This document shows positions 1-11,731 of a stretch of DNA of 64,000 nucleotides, one piece after another. This DNA is from Raphanus sativus (Eukaryota > Streptophyta > Magnoliopsida > Brassicales > Brassicaceae): contig NC_079519.1 of the NCBI RefSeq assembly GCF_000801105.2, positions 1,796,668 to 1,860,667 on the forward strand, read 5' to 3'. Positions within the stretch are counted from its first letter, which is position 1, and every line of letters starts with the position of its first letter. The translations under genes and the position numbers were made by a program. Below the pieces are notes generated by a model. That model saw only the letters and a list, made by a program, of their open reading frames with translations. It was not told the DNA's origin and ran no database searches.

Positions 1-1130
1 TATAAGTTACATAGATAACAATTAAGTTAGAACGGTAACCTATTTTGTAGCATCTAATAAATTATGTATAAGCTAATTCCAGTTATTTTGAGCATCTCAC
101 CAGCTGGTTTAAATGCGTCTAACATGTTCGATAACATCTAACTAAAAACATAGATGCTAATGTCAACTATTTAGAAAAATCTAACAAACTTTGTATCATA
201 TGAACAAAACTATTTTGTAAAAACTTCCAATGCTATATAAGTTGTTAGTGGATAACTTGTTTATTATAAAAATATACTTATCATGTAGCACTAGCAATTA
301 TCTCAATGTAATATGTTATTTACCATGTAAAAAAATATGGCATATGTAAATTTTAGCTTACTTATGATATCATAATGATTAACCGCGAGAAATATAGTAT
401 TTAAACAGATAATGGTTAATTTATTTTGATAATCTATTTTGTAGCATTTAACAAAACATATATAGCTACTCAGGCTATTTATAAACATCATACTCACAGA
501 TTTTGAAAAGTGTTATCATATTTTGTAACAGTTAAAAAAATATGTATCAATTAATTAATACAATATGTTATGTGGAAATTTACAATCATGTATCAGACCA
601 TAGTTTTTTGGAAACATATATCATCATTTTCAAATTACAGTTTTATGAATATGATCTCAATGAATAAGAGTTACTAATAGTTGCAGGAATTGAGAATCCG
701 CAGAGAAAAGAGAAAACACGCAATAGATAAATAAAGATAAAGTTAGTAAGGTAACATTTTCAACATCTGCTAAAAGCAAAAACATTTTTTGTAACTGTTA
801 AGAATATAAGTTAGATAGACAAAGATAAAGTTAGTGAGGTAACTTTTTTAACATCTACCAACGAATTTCTTATCAGCTATCAGTAATTATTTTTAGTATC
901 TTACCACCTATTTTAAAAATGAATCTTGTTTTGTTAACTTCTAACCAAATATGAACCAGCCAATGGCGGTATATTCTATAGAAATTTACAGCCATGAATC
1001 ATATCACCAAAATTAATTTGTAACAAAGAAATTTTAAGGAAAAGCTTTAACAACTAAGCAAATATGTATCTGCTCAGAAAACTTAATATGTAATATCTAA
1101 TCAAACATTTACCAGTTAACATAAATCTCG
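1..1130. repeat. degenerate AT-rich repeats, no gene
   Basis: No credible coding sequence. Related phrases recur: 'aagttag..ggtaac' followed by 'tttgtagcatct' or 'aacatct' near 20-50, 735-770 and 826-860, and 'aatttacaatcatg' / 'aatttacagccatg' near 578 and 984. This suggests old diverged copies of a repeat several hundred bases long. No clear ends were found and the family is not identified. Confidence 0.4.
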
Positions 1131-2453
1131 TTATGTTACAATGGACCGTTGTCGACTTCGAAAGTTACATGTCCCTGGCAGATCTCCGGAAAAATATTGT
1201 CATACTCCGGTTGGGAACTGATTATCTCCGTAAGACTGTTTCGCAGTTCTATAATCGGATCTTGATTCATGTATATGCATGACGGTAACATATAGTCACT
1301 TATTTAACTGAAAACAAATGTTTTATCTTTAATTTTACATATGTGATATAGAAAAAAAATAGGGATTTTAAGAAGAATCAAGAAAGAGAATAAGAGAAGA
1401 AATGTTATTGTCTCGAGAAAAGATTTCGAAGCAGAGAGAAAAGGAAGCAAAGAAGAGACAAGAGAGACAGGAAGAAAATAGTTTGGTCAGAAAAAAATAG
1501 TTTGGACAGGGTTAATTTTTGGATTTAGAAAAGTCAACAGTGCATAGGGTATTTAGCTAATTATGACATTTTCTCTGTATATGTGGCCTAATTTCTCTAT
1601 ATTTAACTAGTTTAATTTGTTTTTATGTATTTATGTTTTTTATATGATATGAATATATGTAACTAGTTTAATTTTTTTATGTGTTTGTGTATTTTATATT
1701 ATATAAATATATTTTTAACTTCTTATATATACATGTATTTTTGTGTATACCAATTTAATTTAGTTTATATCTAATTTTGAAATAACTATGATTTTGTTTT
1801 TTTGAAATAGTCATAGTTAAATAGTATTTGAATTGTGGTTAACACAGCCATGAAAACTGTCGTGCCTAAATAGTTATGATTAGCTACGATTTCTAGCTAT
1901 AAATCTTTTTTGATCGAAAATAGTTGCTGGCTGTTATATAACTATCATTTTTACCTGTATAGTCACGGTTTTATTTTATATATCAAAATTTTCTAGTATA
2001 CAATTTCCAATATTTATATGGCGGATTTCACTGATATTTCATCAACATTTATTCTTACAATTTGGATTGCATTGCTCTTAAATGATATAGTTTGTTTAGA
2101 CATATACGGCGTAAGATTCTTGCACTCTTAAAAAAAAAAAAAAATTCTTGCATTCTTGAATAGATGTAGTTCTGGAGCTCTGGTTCAAAAATGTAGTAAC
2201 AGAAATTGTCACACGTAAATCATGTGGTGGTCTAAGTTGTAAAGTAGTTCCTACTGAAACTATTGCCACATGGGTTTGATTCACATTAAGAGAAGATATT
2301 TATAATGTTTGGGTTCCCCTTAAAGAGGTGCAAATATATTAATTTTACCCAAAAATAATTATCTACTAAGATTAATTCTTATTTGAAAAATATCAAAAAT
2401 ATTAGAATCTTGAGTTTCTCGTAATAATGTTCGAAAATTGGATGTTTTACGTA
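1131..2453. other. intergenic, possible CACTA-like remnant
   Basis: No gene seen. 1780-1970 has several 'tagttatgattagctacg'-type words that resemble the subterminal words of the CACTA-like end at 12942, so it may be a fragment of a related element. No terminus was located. A 14-A run bounded by imperfect repeats lies at 2130-2143. Confidence 0.25.
2116..2157 (+). repeat. micro-retroposon-like A-tail insertion
   Basis: A pure run of 14 A (2130-2143) is flanked by 14-bp direct repeats, attcttgcactctt (2116-2129) and attcttgcattctt (2144-2157), with one mismatch. It has the form of a target-site duplication around an insertion reduced to the poly-A tail. Slippage on a duplicated word is the alternative. 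Confidence 0.4.
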
Positions 2454-3754
2454 TCCCTATATACTAAAGCACAAGTCATCTAACTAATCAAAATTTGACA
2501 TTTGGCATAGATTTTAAAAATTCCAAAAATGTTTTACAAAATCTAAAAATTTAAAATATCACGTTCAAAAACTAAAATAACTGCAAAGATTATCACCAGC
2601 ACACGTTCAATAATGAAACTTCCCATCATGTTGACTCTCTCATCTCTTATATAACTTCCGATCATTATTTGCCTCTATTTTCTGTGTCTTCTTCTTTTTT
2701 CTTTGAGTATTGCAAAGCAGATCGCCAAAAATTTATGATTCATCTTTTCTTTTCGCAAAAAGTATTCTATGGTTCTTTCTGCATAATTTAAAGTGAAGAT
2801 ATTTCTGTTTTGTAGCTTAACTTATCACAGGAAGGAAAAGAACTCCATTGTCATAAATTTGGTGTTATTATCACAAACCAGAAGTTATTTTCAAAGTGAA
2901 AAGGTACTCTTCTGGATAGAAAATGTATACATATTTCTATTTAAAGCTATTATTTCTAAAAATCTGTCTCAAGAGATGTAACTCAGTTTTGTAGACATTT
3001 CTTATATGGCAGAGAGATATGATTTAAATTTCTGTCAAACAGAAAATGACTAAACTCAAAAGAAAACTTAAAAATGTGTGTGTGTAACTCCTATTTACGT
3101 CACATGAAATTATGTGAAACTCTATGAGCAGATTCTAATTATTTTCTAAGTATTCATGTAAACATTTTTTTACAGTTTGTTTGATTTACTAATTTGCCAG
3201 TGATATTTTGTGCAGATATATATATTTCATATATGAAAATGCGTATACAGATAAGTATTTATTTAAGAGATTTAATCGCATTTTACCTCCATTTAAAAAT
3301 GAAACACGTTCTGTAAAGTCTTCTTTTTTTTCTTTAACAACAGCTCTGTAAAAGTCTATACATAATGCATTACATTAAACAACTAATGTTACTCCACGAC
3401 ATCCAATTTAATAACCAGACTAAATATATCTTTAATTGTTCTTTATTTATTGATAAAAAATATTAATACCAACCATTCCATGGATAATATATATATATAT
3501 ATATATATACTTTCTACAATAATGCTTATTTGCTAGCGTTAAACTAAATATGTGACATTTCATTGATTGTTTTTTGGTAAAATTAATTTTTAGTGGGTTT
3601 TTAATCTTTATATTGAGTTTTAGACCAATAACAACCTTGCTAATATCTATGAATATAGGGGGTTTATCTTATTTTTGAGTCATTGCAATTTTGTGCTCAT
3701 ATAATTTGAAAGATAATGATATTGACCCATGCGTAGCATGGATGGTAAAACTAG
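2454..3754 (+). mobile_element. non-autonomous Helitron
   Basis: The 5' end reads TCCCTATATACTAAAGCAC directly after an A. The 3' end reads gacccatgcgtagcatggat (a short stem-loop), then ggtaaaaCTAG, followed by T. This fits Helitron rules: insertion between A and T, 5' TC, 3' CTRG preceded by a hairpin, and no target-site duplication. The 1.3 kb interior encodes no Rep/helicase and holds a (TA)n microsatellite near 3487-3509. Confidence 0.7.
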
Positions 3755-4244
3755 TAATATAATATTCCACAATTTTGGTAAACTGAATTAGAAATGGGAT
3801 GAAAACGATGGTCAACAATACGACCACATGTTAAGGTTTTAATTAGTTAACATTTATATTATAAATTTTCTTGGTTTATGAATAATAGCATTCAAAATAA
3901 AACAAAATAAGCTAGATATAAAGAACATGGGTAGTACTGCTATGTTATTTTCCACAGTATTTTACATGAAAATCATCAGGGAAGATTAATTTTAAAATTG
4001 TGATCATACAACATTTATTTGCGACTTCATCGATGTTGCTCTTGTACCAGAAAAAATCGTAATGGGCTATTATTATATGGCATTCACATGGTTCGCGATT
4101 TGTTTTTTTTTTCGGAGACGAATCTCAGATCGATGGGGTGAAAAATCGTGCTCGCAACATGCCCGTTTTTATTCTCAGTATTCTGTAATTCTCGAGTCAT
4201 TATGATTAATTACACCCAACGAAGAACAAAAACATAAGAGCTTA
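3755..4244. other. intergenic, 3' side of exostosin gene copy 1
   Basis: No coding sequence. The duplicated segment begins near 4035, so the last ~210 bp recur at 13154-13364. It presumably contains the 3' UTR of the minus-strand gene that ends at 4245. Confidence 0.5.
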
Positions 4245-6207
4245 TTACAATGAATACACAACCTTTGCCTTTGCTTGCTTAGCTAATGCCTCTAACGCGA
4301 TATCAACCGCATCTGGTAAGTCATAGTTGGTAGCGTTCGGGTGCGCATAAGTCATTTTCGGGATCATTTCAATAACAGCTTCCCTCATTTGAACCACCTC
4401 ATTCTCCGATATCCTCGAGAGTTCTTGTTCTATTAGAGTACTGTTCTTCTCGTCCATAAACACTGAGTAACTCCTTTTGTTGTCAGGAAGATACCACATG
4501 TATTGTGTATACATAGTGTGTGGTGAAAAGAAAACCGGTATGCACCCGGCTAACATTGCATCGAATGTTGACCTACGTGTGAACGAGTCACCTGGTGCTT
4601 GTAGGCAAAACCGTGACCGAGCCATCACTCCTAATACCGTCATCGGATCGTGGCACCTACATTAATTGACCAAATAATTAAGTTTAATATTCTAGTAACA
4701 TTTTCTAATGACACAATATAAATGAATACATGTACAAAACACTTCGAATACAGTTGCACAACTTATTTTCCTATTGAATACTCCCTTTGTTTTTTAAAGA
4801 TAGATGTTTTAGAAAAATAAATTGTTTCACAAAGATGTATTTTTTATGTTTTCTATACAAAAATTGCAAATTTCAATAAAATTGATTGAATTTATTGAAA
4901 GACTATTGGTTAAAATGTATTGGAATTTAATAATTTCTAAAAATGATGTATAGTTAATGTGTTTTCTTAATATGTGTGAAAACATCAAAACATACATCTT
5001 TAAAAAACAGAGGGAGTAATTGACATAGCTAACCAATGAAAACGTAACGTAATAAAGTAACCGTTCGTGGCAGTCGTTGTCATTTGTAAATACAAATTAT
5101 GTTGAAATTGATGATTATGGTCCCCGTCAATATTGAAATCGAGGTCCAGGGTAATAAATAATAGAGCCAATTGTCAAATTTACAGAAGTAGAAAATGGAA
5201 AGAAAAAAGGCATCTAACCTGGACCCTCCACTTTCACACTTGAGAAGCTCACAACGGCTTGAGCCAGCGCATGTTCTGATCAGCTCGTCTCTAATGGCTG
5301 CTTTCTCCAAGCCCTTTCTCGGACCACCGACAAAACTAAACAAGTGTGGTCTCTCAACACTTCTCATCTTTTCTTGCCACGTCCCCATCTCCGCTGACGT
5401 GTACGGGTGAAAATACGAAGGATACGGTATACCCAACTGGTTGTCACCGTCCCACGGTTGCCTCTCCACAGTCAGTACCGACATGTTTCTGACGCGTGGC
5501 ATTTGCATGAGTATGTTTGCACCAAAGTCAGGGCTTGCTTCGTCACTAGATCGCATGAAATCCCAAGCTGTTCTCCCAAATGCCAAGAAATGATCTCGAC
5601 CGTTGCTTCTCCGCCAACATCTTTGACCACTTATATAGTCAACTAATCTAACGGCTAGCTCGTCACGCTTCGTTAGGTTGTATTCGCGGAACACGCTTGA
5701 TGCGTAGAGCCCACCGTAAAAAGGAATGTAGAAAATGTCCGCATTGTTTGGCTCCCACGTGCGGCACGGATGGTTTTCAACACGTGCGTGGAAAATCATC
5801 TCGGCTATGAACTGGTGCGTAGCGAACCATGTTTTGCTGTCGCCGCCGCCCCGATGGAGAGGTTGGCCGAGACCGTTGTTGGCCACGTGAGGACACATGT
5901 CGGTGTAGATGTTTAAGTGTCGGCAGTTTTGGAGGAGGTTGGTGTTAAACTCCTTGGGAAGATCGTAGACATAGACGGTGAAGTTTTGGTTGCACGTGCG
6001 CGGGAGTGATGAGGCTGTGAATGATGTTGTTTGTGGTGGAGAAGTGAATGGGGATAGGAGAATCAAGAAGATGAGACAAATGGAGCAGAAGAGAAGAAGT
6101 GTGGGGATTGTTAGCTTAAGGGTTTCTCTGTTTTTGGAGTATTTTTTCTCTTTCTCCTCCTTCTCTGGCCAGAGATCGATCTTGACATGCTTCTTGTTGT
6201 AAGCCAT
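4245..6207 (-). CDS. GT47 exostosin-family glycosyltransferase (copy 1)
   Basis: Type II Golgi membrane glycosyltransferase of the plant GT47/exostosin family, MUR3 (xyloglucan galactosyltransferase)-like group. The donor sugar and acceptor cannot be read from sequence. Exon 1 is 6207-5219 and exon 2 is 4656-4245. The split Arg330 codon (AG|G) joins them in frame (1401 nt, 466 aa). Residues 1-30 are charged and cytosolic, ~31-53 form the single membrane anchor, and the exostosin domain runs from ~75 (NFTVYVYDLPKEF) to the conserved GDSFTRRSTFDAMLAGCIPV block (352-371), which is close to the family core. The length is typical. The start codon follows a CT-rich leader on the minus strand. The 562-bp intron carries a Stowaway-type MITE that copy 2 lacks. 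From remembered gene order it is the likely orthologue of Arabidopsis At1g68470, directly upstream of JAG as there. Confidence 0.9.
4779..5018. mobile_element. Stowaway-type MITE in exostosin intron
   Basis: Terminal inverted repeats of about 29 bp: left CTCCCTTTGTTTTTTAAAGA, right end complement CTCCCTCTGTTTTTTAAAGA. It is flanked by TA on both sides (4779-4780 and 5017-5018). The body is 236 bp, AT-rich and non-coding. It sits in the intron of copy 1 and is absent from the same place in copy 2 (about 13899), where one extra G remains. Confidence 0.85.
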
Positions 6208-6864
6208 AGCAATTGAAGAGGAAGAGAGAGGAGAGGTGGAAATGACTAAGTAGACGTTAAATAGTGAAAGAAATTAAGGGCGTTACTTTGACGGTGGAAC
6301 ATGTAATCCGGGATGATTATATTAAATGAAGAGTGATAAGGAAATAAAGCTCTCAAACATATAACATTTTTGTATGCTGTCCTGCATTATTCACGGATAT
6401 AATGGGCTTGACTATATATGTGTTAAATTAAATAATAATAATGAAATTATTATGACAGTCGAATGATTTAATAGCGAAAATAGAGGAATAAATACTTTAT
6501 TCACATAGTTATTGTTTTCTTGTTCACATTCACACTAATTGTATAAGGCCAAAGTTTTGGTTTAGTTTTGAATAGTTTTAGTTCTTATTTTACGAAAACA
6601 CCGCCAAATCTTGATTGATGTCTTAAATAGTAAAAAGTATTGTATATCATTCACCAGTAATAATATTTCAACAATAGTATTTGTTATTGTGGCAAATACC
6701 ATTTTTCTACAAGCAACTGATAAGAAAGTTTGCTGGGTATCAAATTCTAGAAATCTCAAATGGTGGTTGACGAAGACAAATACAAAGAAATTCAATTGGT
6801 GTATAAGGACATTACATCTGTAAACTATCTAATAATAAATTGGGAAACGAATATTGCTGACAAG
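6208..6864. other. exostosin promoter/5' flank, then LINE junction
   Basis: Contains the CT-rich leader of the minus-strand gene (6208-6245) and a TATA-like ctatttaac (minus strand, ~6254-6262). Farther upstream is AT-rich DNA with no convincing gene. Short open frames at 6562-6823 overlap on both strands and have no recognisable protein character. Confidence 0.4.
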
Positions 6865-9800
6865 ATACCATGTTTTCGGACCACTCTCCTTGTGTCATCA
6901 ACACTGCTTGCCCCCTCCCCTCCTCTGGCACAAAACCCTTTAAATTCTTCAACCATCTATTCTCCCTCCTATTTTTTATCCCTTCGGTTGAGGCAAGTTG
7001 GATTCTGGCCGGAAGCAGAGCATCGGATCTATCTTCACTAGGCGCAAAACTAAAGAGCCTTAAATGGCCTCTCAAATCTCTCCATCATGATAATTTTTCT
7101 GATATTCAAAAACGAATGAGTGAGGTTAACGGTTTGCTGAAATCTGTGCAGGTTCAGGCTATGGCGTATCCTATTACTACCTTGTTCCAAGAGGAAAGAG
7201 ATCTCCAGGATAAATATAACTTCCTTCGAGGGATCGAAGAGTCGTTCTTTCATCAGAAATCATGTGTAAATTGGCTAAGGCTTGGTGATTTTAACACGCC
7301 ATTCTATCAAAGCGTTGCTATGGCGAGAGCCTCAAAGAACTCTATCAGGTCCATTACACTAGCGAATGGCACTGTCATCACTGACCCTGACCTCATAAGT
7401 CACACTGCCATCTCTCACTTCCAGAGTATACTTGCTCCCGACGTGTTGTCTCCAATCAGCCCCTCGATCCTCTGGTTGAGAGATTTGCACTCTCTCTCTT
7501 GCTCTGAACATGACCGACACCTGATGTCTACGGTACCGGTCCAGGCGGAAATTGCAAACATCCTAAAGAAGTTAAACCCCAGCAAAGCACCAGGTCCTGA
7601 TGGATACTCCCCGGGATTTTTTAAAGCAGCGTGGCCTATCGTGGGTGATGAAGTGCTCCTCTCCATCTCTAATTTTTTTGTAACAGCTTTCATGCCGCGA
7701 TCAACAAATGCTACCCTGCTAACACTGGTCCCAAAGAAGCCCGGAGCCACTGGTATCACTGACTACAGGCCGATATCCTGTTGTAATACCACGTACAAGA
7801 CTATCTCTAGGCTTCTCGTCAAACGTCTAAAGCCAATCCTGCCTCGAGTCATTTTACCCAACCAAACCGCTTTTGTTCAGGGAAGACTCTTGATAGAGAA
7901 TACTTTGCTTGCTTCTGAAATTGTGCAGGGCTACCATAGAAAAGGAGGGGAAAAGAGGATAACTCTCAAAGTGGACATTGCGAAAGCATTCGACACAGTG
8001 AGGTGGGAGTTTCTCTTCAACTGTCTGCGTAGCTTCAACGTCCCTGAGGTCTACATTCGCTGGCTGGAAGGTTGTGTCTGCACCCCGTCATACTCTGTTG
8101 CATTTAATGGCTCCATGTATGGTTACTTCAAGGGAAAGAGAGGGCTCAGACAAGGGGATCCACTGTCGCCTTATCTGTTTGTCTTGGTCATGAACTGCCT
8201 CTCCATGGCCCTAGACAGAGCGGCTTCTCAAGGGCAATTTCATTACCATCCTCGCTGCGGAAAGTCAAAACTGACCCATCTCTCTTTTGCAGATGACCTC
8301 CTCATTTTCTCAGATGGCTCCATCTCCTCTGTCCTAGCAATTCTAGCAGTACTAAGAGACTTCGAAGCAAGATCGGGGTTAGCTGTGAGCATTCAAAAAA
8401 CGTGTTACTTTGCTGCAGGTATGTCGGATGCAGACTTGGAAGAACTGAACCGTCTCTCGGGCTTATCACCGGGGGTTTTTCCCATCCGCTACCTGTAAGT
8501 TCCACTACATTCTAAGAAGCTCTCTGTACTCCAATGCGCACCACTCCTCCAAGCCATAAAATCAAAGCTTCGCCTCTGGACAGTCCGTAGCTTATCTTAT
8601 GCAGGCAGGCTCCAGCTCATTACATATGTCATCAATGGGATCACCAACTTCTGGTCCAGCTCTTTTATAATACCGAAGACAGTAATTAAAGAGATCGACT
8701 CCCTCTGCTCAAAATTCCTTTGGAAGGGTGATATAACTGCTCATGCATCTGCGAAGTTATCTTGGGACTCTTGCTGTTTTTCAAAAGATGAAGGTGGGCT
8801 GGGACTCCGAAATATTGAGGTATGGAACACGGCCTGCGCTGTGAAAATGGTTTGGCTCCTGTTTTTTGCATCAAACTCTATCTGGGCTACTTGGTTTATA
8901 GCAGAAATTTTCGAAGGGAACCTCCAAGCGTTTTGGGTGATAAATACAAAGCAAAAGCACTCTTGGCTTGTAAACAAGCTACTGGACTTGCGGCCCACTG
9001 TATTCCCATGGATTAAGCAGAGAATTGGCAATGGGAAAACTTGTTACTTCTGGACGGGAAATTGGTCCCACTTCGGTGCAATGACTACTTACCTCCACAC
9101 CTCTGTTACTAGACGATTTCCTATCGCTAGGGATGCAACACTTGCTGAGCTTTGGGAGAACAATGCATGGGTTTTGCCAAACGCTAGATCGGAGAGCAAG
9201 GTACTGGTTATCTCTTTCCTCTCCACTCTTTTGCTTACTGATGCTACTGACTCTGTTGACTGGTTACCTGGTGGCGTTATGCGCCAAAAATTCTCTACCG
9301 GAGAAATTTACAACCTCTTGAAGCCTCACCCCTCAAAGGTCACTTGGCACAAGGAGGTCTGGTTTTCGGTTGGTATCTCTAAGCACAAGTTCCTCACATG
9401 GCTAATGGTACTTAATCGTTGTCCTACCCGGAATAGGATCTCAGCTGGGGACTCCAAACTGATCCTCATTACCTGTTCTGTAATGGTTCTGCTGAATCAA
9501 TTAATCACTGTTTTTTCAGCTGTAATTTTACTTGGTCTATCTGGATAGAGGTGGCTGCAAACTGCGGCTTTCAAACGCCAAGGTACTGGAACCTGCTACT
9601 GGATCGTCTGGCTGGAAATTTCACAAACAGGTATCACAAAGCGCTAACTTTCTTGGCATGGCAAGCAACCCTTTATGTGTTATGGACTGAGCGTAATAAT
9701 AGGCTGCATAGATCACATTTCACTTCAGCAGATGGATTGGTCAGACTGATAAAGCGCACTATAAAAAATAGGATTTCTAGCCTGCGACAGAAGAGACCTG

Positions 9801-9980
9801 TGTACTCCTCCTCCCTTCTTCAACTATGGTTCTCTGGATAAAGTTTTCACCCTCTCTGTGTAGAGTTATAACTATGTTATTTTGTTTATGTTAAAGACCA
9901 CTTGGTCTACTGTGTTTGATCACTGTAAAATCTTTTCATTCTCATGCCTTAAATAGAATATCTTTTGTCAAAAAAAAAAA
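6865..9980 (+). mobile_element. LINE (L1-type) retrotransposon, 5'-truncated, copy 1
   Basis: Non-LTR retrotransposon. It starts inside the last part of the endonuclease domain (FSDHSPC) and runs through reverse transcriptase and the zinc-binding region (zf-RVT) to a short 3' UTR and an 11-A tail (9970-9980). ORF1 and most of the endonuclease are missing, as expected of 5' truncation during target-primed insertion. A target-site duplication is not convincing: only 'atgtt' recurs at both ends. Copy 2 carries the same damage, so the insertion predates the split of the copies. Confidence 0.9.
6870..9841 (+). pseudogene. LINE ORF2 remnant (RT, zf-RVT), copy 1
   Basis: A reading frame from 6870 encodes the end of the endonuclease and a full reverse transcriptase, including SKAPGPDGYSPGFFKAAW, ADYRPIS-like TDYRPISCCNTTYK, LRQGDPLSPYLF and the catalytic SFADDLLIFS near codon 473. 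One in-frame TAA at 8496-8498 interrupts the usual RYLGVPL motif (here RYL-stop-VPLHSKKL). The frame then stays open to ~9470, where a shift moves it to the frame read as DPHYLFCNGSAESINHCFFS, the zinc-binding C..HC..C part, ending at 9841. It is dead as a protein-coding element because of one stop and one frameshift. No RNase H domain was recognised at the end. Confidence 0.85.
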
Positions 9981-10235
9981 TGTTAAGGGAAATTATCAAG
10001 ACAAAAGAAAACAAAATAATTGTGCACCCTAGAATATTACATGCATTACAAATTGACTTCTGGATTCAAGGTTTCCAATGAAATTAGATATTTAAAAACA
10101 ACAATATTACATGCATTAAAAATTTGGAAATAAAATAATATTTTGGCATCTGATCAAATCAATATCTGATTTTTAATTGCCTGTATTTTCTTTTTTCTTT
10201 TTGGCATAATTGCCTGTATTTTGAACAGTTTTCAC
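9981..10235. other. short spacer between LINE and hAT element
   Basis: AT-rich and non-coding. It includes one micro-insertion (10190-10207) and the left target-site copy gttttcac (10228-10235) of the adjacent hAT element. Confidence 0.5.
10175..10222 (-). repeat. micro-retroposon-like insertion with 15-bp repeats
   Basis: aattgcctgtatttt occurs at 10175-10189 and again at 10208-10222. Between the copies is an 18-bp insert, cttttttctttttggcat. Read on the minus strand, the insert is a short stem ending in an A-rich tail. The same structure is at 19058-19105 in copy 2. Confidence 0.5.
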
Positions 10236-11150
10236 TAGACTGTTCAATATGGCAAAACCGAACCGAACCGAAATAGACAATGTGGTTTGGATTTGGTATA
10301 TACCATATAAATCGAATGTATGTAATTTTCTAAAAACTGTAAGATTTGGATATGGTTTGGTATATAACCGATAAAACCGAATAAACCGAATAAAACCGAT
10401 CAAAAATAGAAACATGTAAATATGTATATATTTTATAACAACGTATGAAAATCATAAGTTAATTTATTTGCTAATAACTATTACCATATTTTTACAGTAA
10501 TAAAAGAAGTCATGATTTGTTAAACATTTGAAGTATAATTAAATAACAATTCATCGCAATCGATGCTTCTTATTTTTTAGTCTTTTTTTGATATTTTTGC
10601 TTTATTTTAGCATTGACTAAATTGAAATAAAGATTATAAATTTGATGGACAACAATTAGTAGAAATTCTTCACAACTTTTTTAATCTATAAATGAACAGA
10701 GATTCGTGTTCAATCGAAGAAACATGAATTTGATGAACGGTAAATTTGGAAGAATAGAAAAACTTTCTTTAGTGCTTCGTCCTGTTTTGTTTTTAGTTTT
10801 TTTTACTTTTATTCAAAATTTTGAGTTTTGATTTTAATTCTAGATTTGATTATTTTATTAGATGGTATAAGCGTTTTTTATTTTTTTGTTTTTTTATTTA
10901 AACATATAATATTTTTTAATAAATGATTGTGTTGACAACATGACTCTAAAATTCATATAATATGATCACAAAATAAAAAAATTATGTTTTTGGTATAAAA
11001 CCGAATAAACCGAAAATCGATAGTATATAAATCGAACCGAACCGAAGTAAATATGGATTTAAAATGGTAGTTGTATTTTACTAACCGAAATACCGAAAAA
11101 CCGAAAAAACCGAACCGAAACCGAACCGATATTCGAATTGAACACCCCTA
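10236..11150. mobile_element. non-autonomous hAT element (copy 1)
   Basis: The ends are TAGACTGTTCAATATGG and the complement of TAGGGGTGTTCAATTCG, so the inverted repeat is TAG..TGTTCAAT. It is flanked by 8-bp duplications gttttcac (10228-10235) and gttttcag (11151-11158), differing at one base. The subterminal regions are full of 'aaccgaaccg' words and the middle is AT-rich. It encodes no transposase. Confidence 0.8.
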
Positions 11151-11158
11151 GTTTTCAG

Positions 11159-11731
11159 GCATTATATGGAAGTTTTTTTGGCGTTTCTGTCATCCAGAAA
11201 TAAGAATGCACTTTTCTTCATAGATATGATAGCTTTTCCATAAAGCCCATCCTTCGGAGTCCAAAGTTCGAGGCTTTAGAAATGGGGCCTTGTTATTTTA
11301 GAAGATATTAATAAAGCCTATCCTTCATGAATCATATTATGCTATGTTTATGAAGCAAACTATGTATTATTTCATGTATCCAAACTATATTGGTTGTTCA
11401 TTTCGAGTATGAATCATTGTTTTATTGATAATAATTAATTACCTATACCTATGATATTTTGTGTGACCTAACTAATCATATCAAGAAAATGAAAATGTTT
11501 TATTTAAGAGTTTCTTTATTTAATTAGGCGTGAGAAGTTTCTCTTTGAAGAAAGTTACTGCAATCATAATTACCAAACTTGATTTGTATCTTTTAAGATA
11601 CATTAGTTTCTCTTTGCGAAGGCTTAAAAGATTAAGTTTGGTAATTATGATCATAATTACCAAACTTGAAGAAAGTTTCAATTACTGCATAATTACCATT
11701 GTATTTTCCAATCTTTTAAGTTTGTTCTATA
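11159..11731. other. intergenic with copy-specific rearrangement
   Basis: No gene. 11541-11700 differs from copy 2: it holds a perfect 34-bp palindrome at 11634-11667 and a second small hairpin at 11586-11601 (gtatctt, tt, aagatac), neither of which is in copy 2. Open frames here arise from repeated 'aattaccaaactt' words. Confidence 0.6.

Noticed and set aside
5195..6202. Plus-strand open frames of 71-79 codons opposite the exostosin gene (also at 14078-15085)
   Set aside because: They lie antisense to a well-supported conserved exon and have no independent features.
7050..9031. Minus-strand and second-frame ORFs inside the LINE (also in copy 2)
   Set aside because: Shadows of the reverse transcriptase frame.
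6850..9990. 'atgtt' at both LINE ends as target-site duplication
   Set aside because: Five bases in AT-rich DNA is not distinguishable from chance.
10255..11130. 'aaccgaaccg' runs as telomere-like or CRISPR-like repeats
   Set aside because: Irregular spacing, eukaryotic context, and fully explained as subterminal words of a hAT element with target-site duplication.
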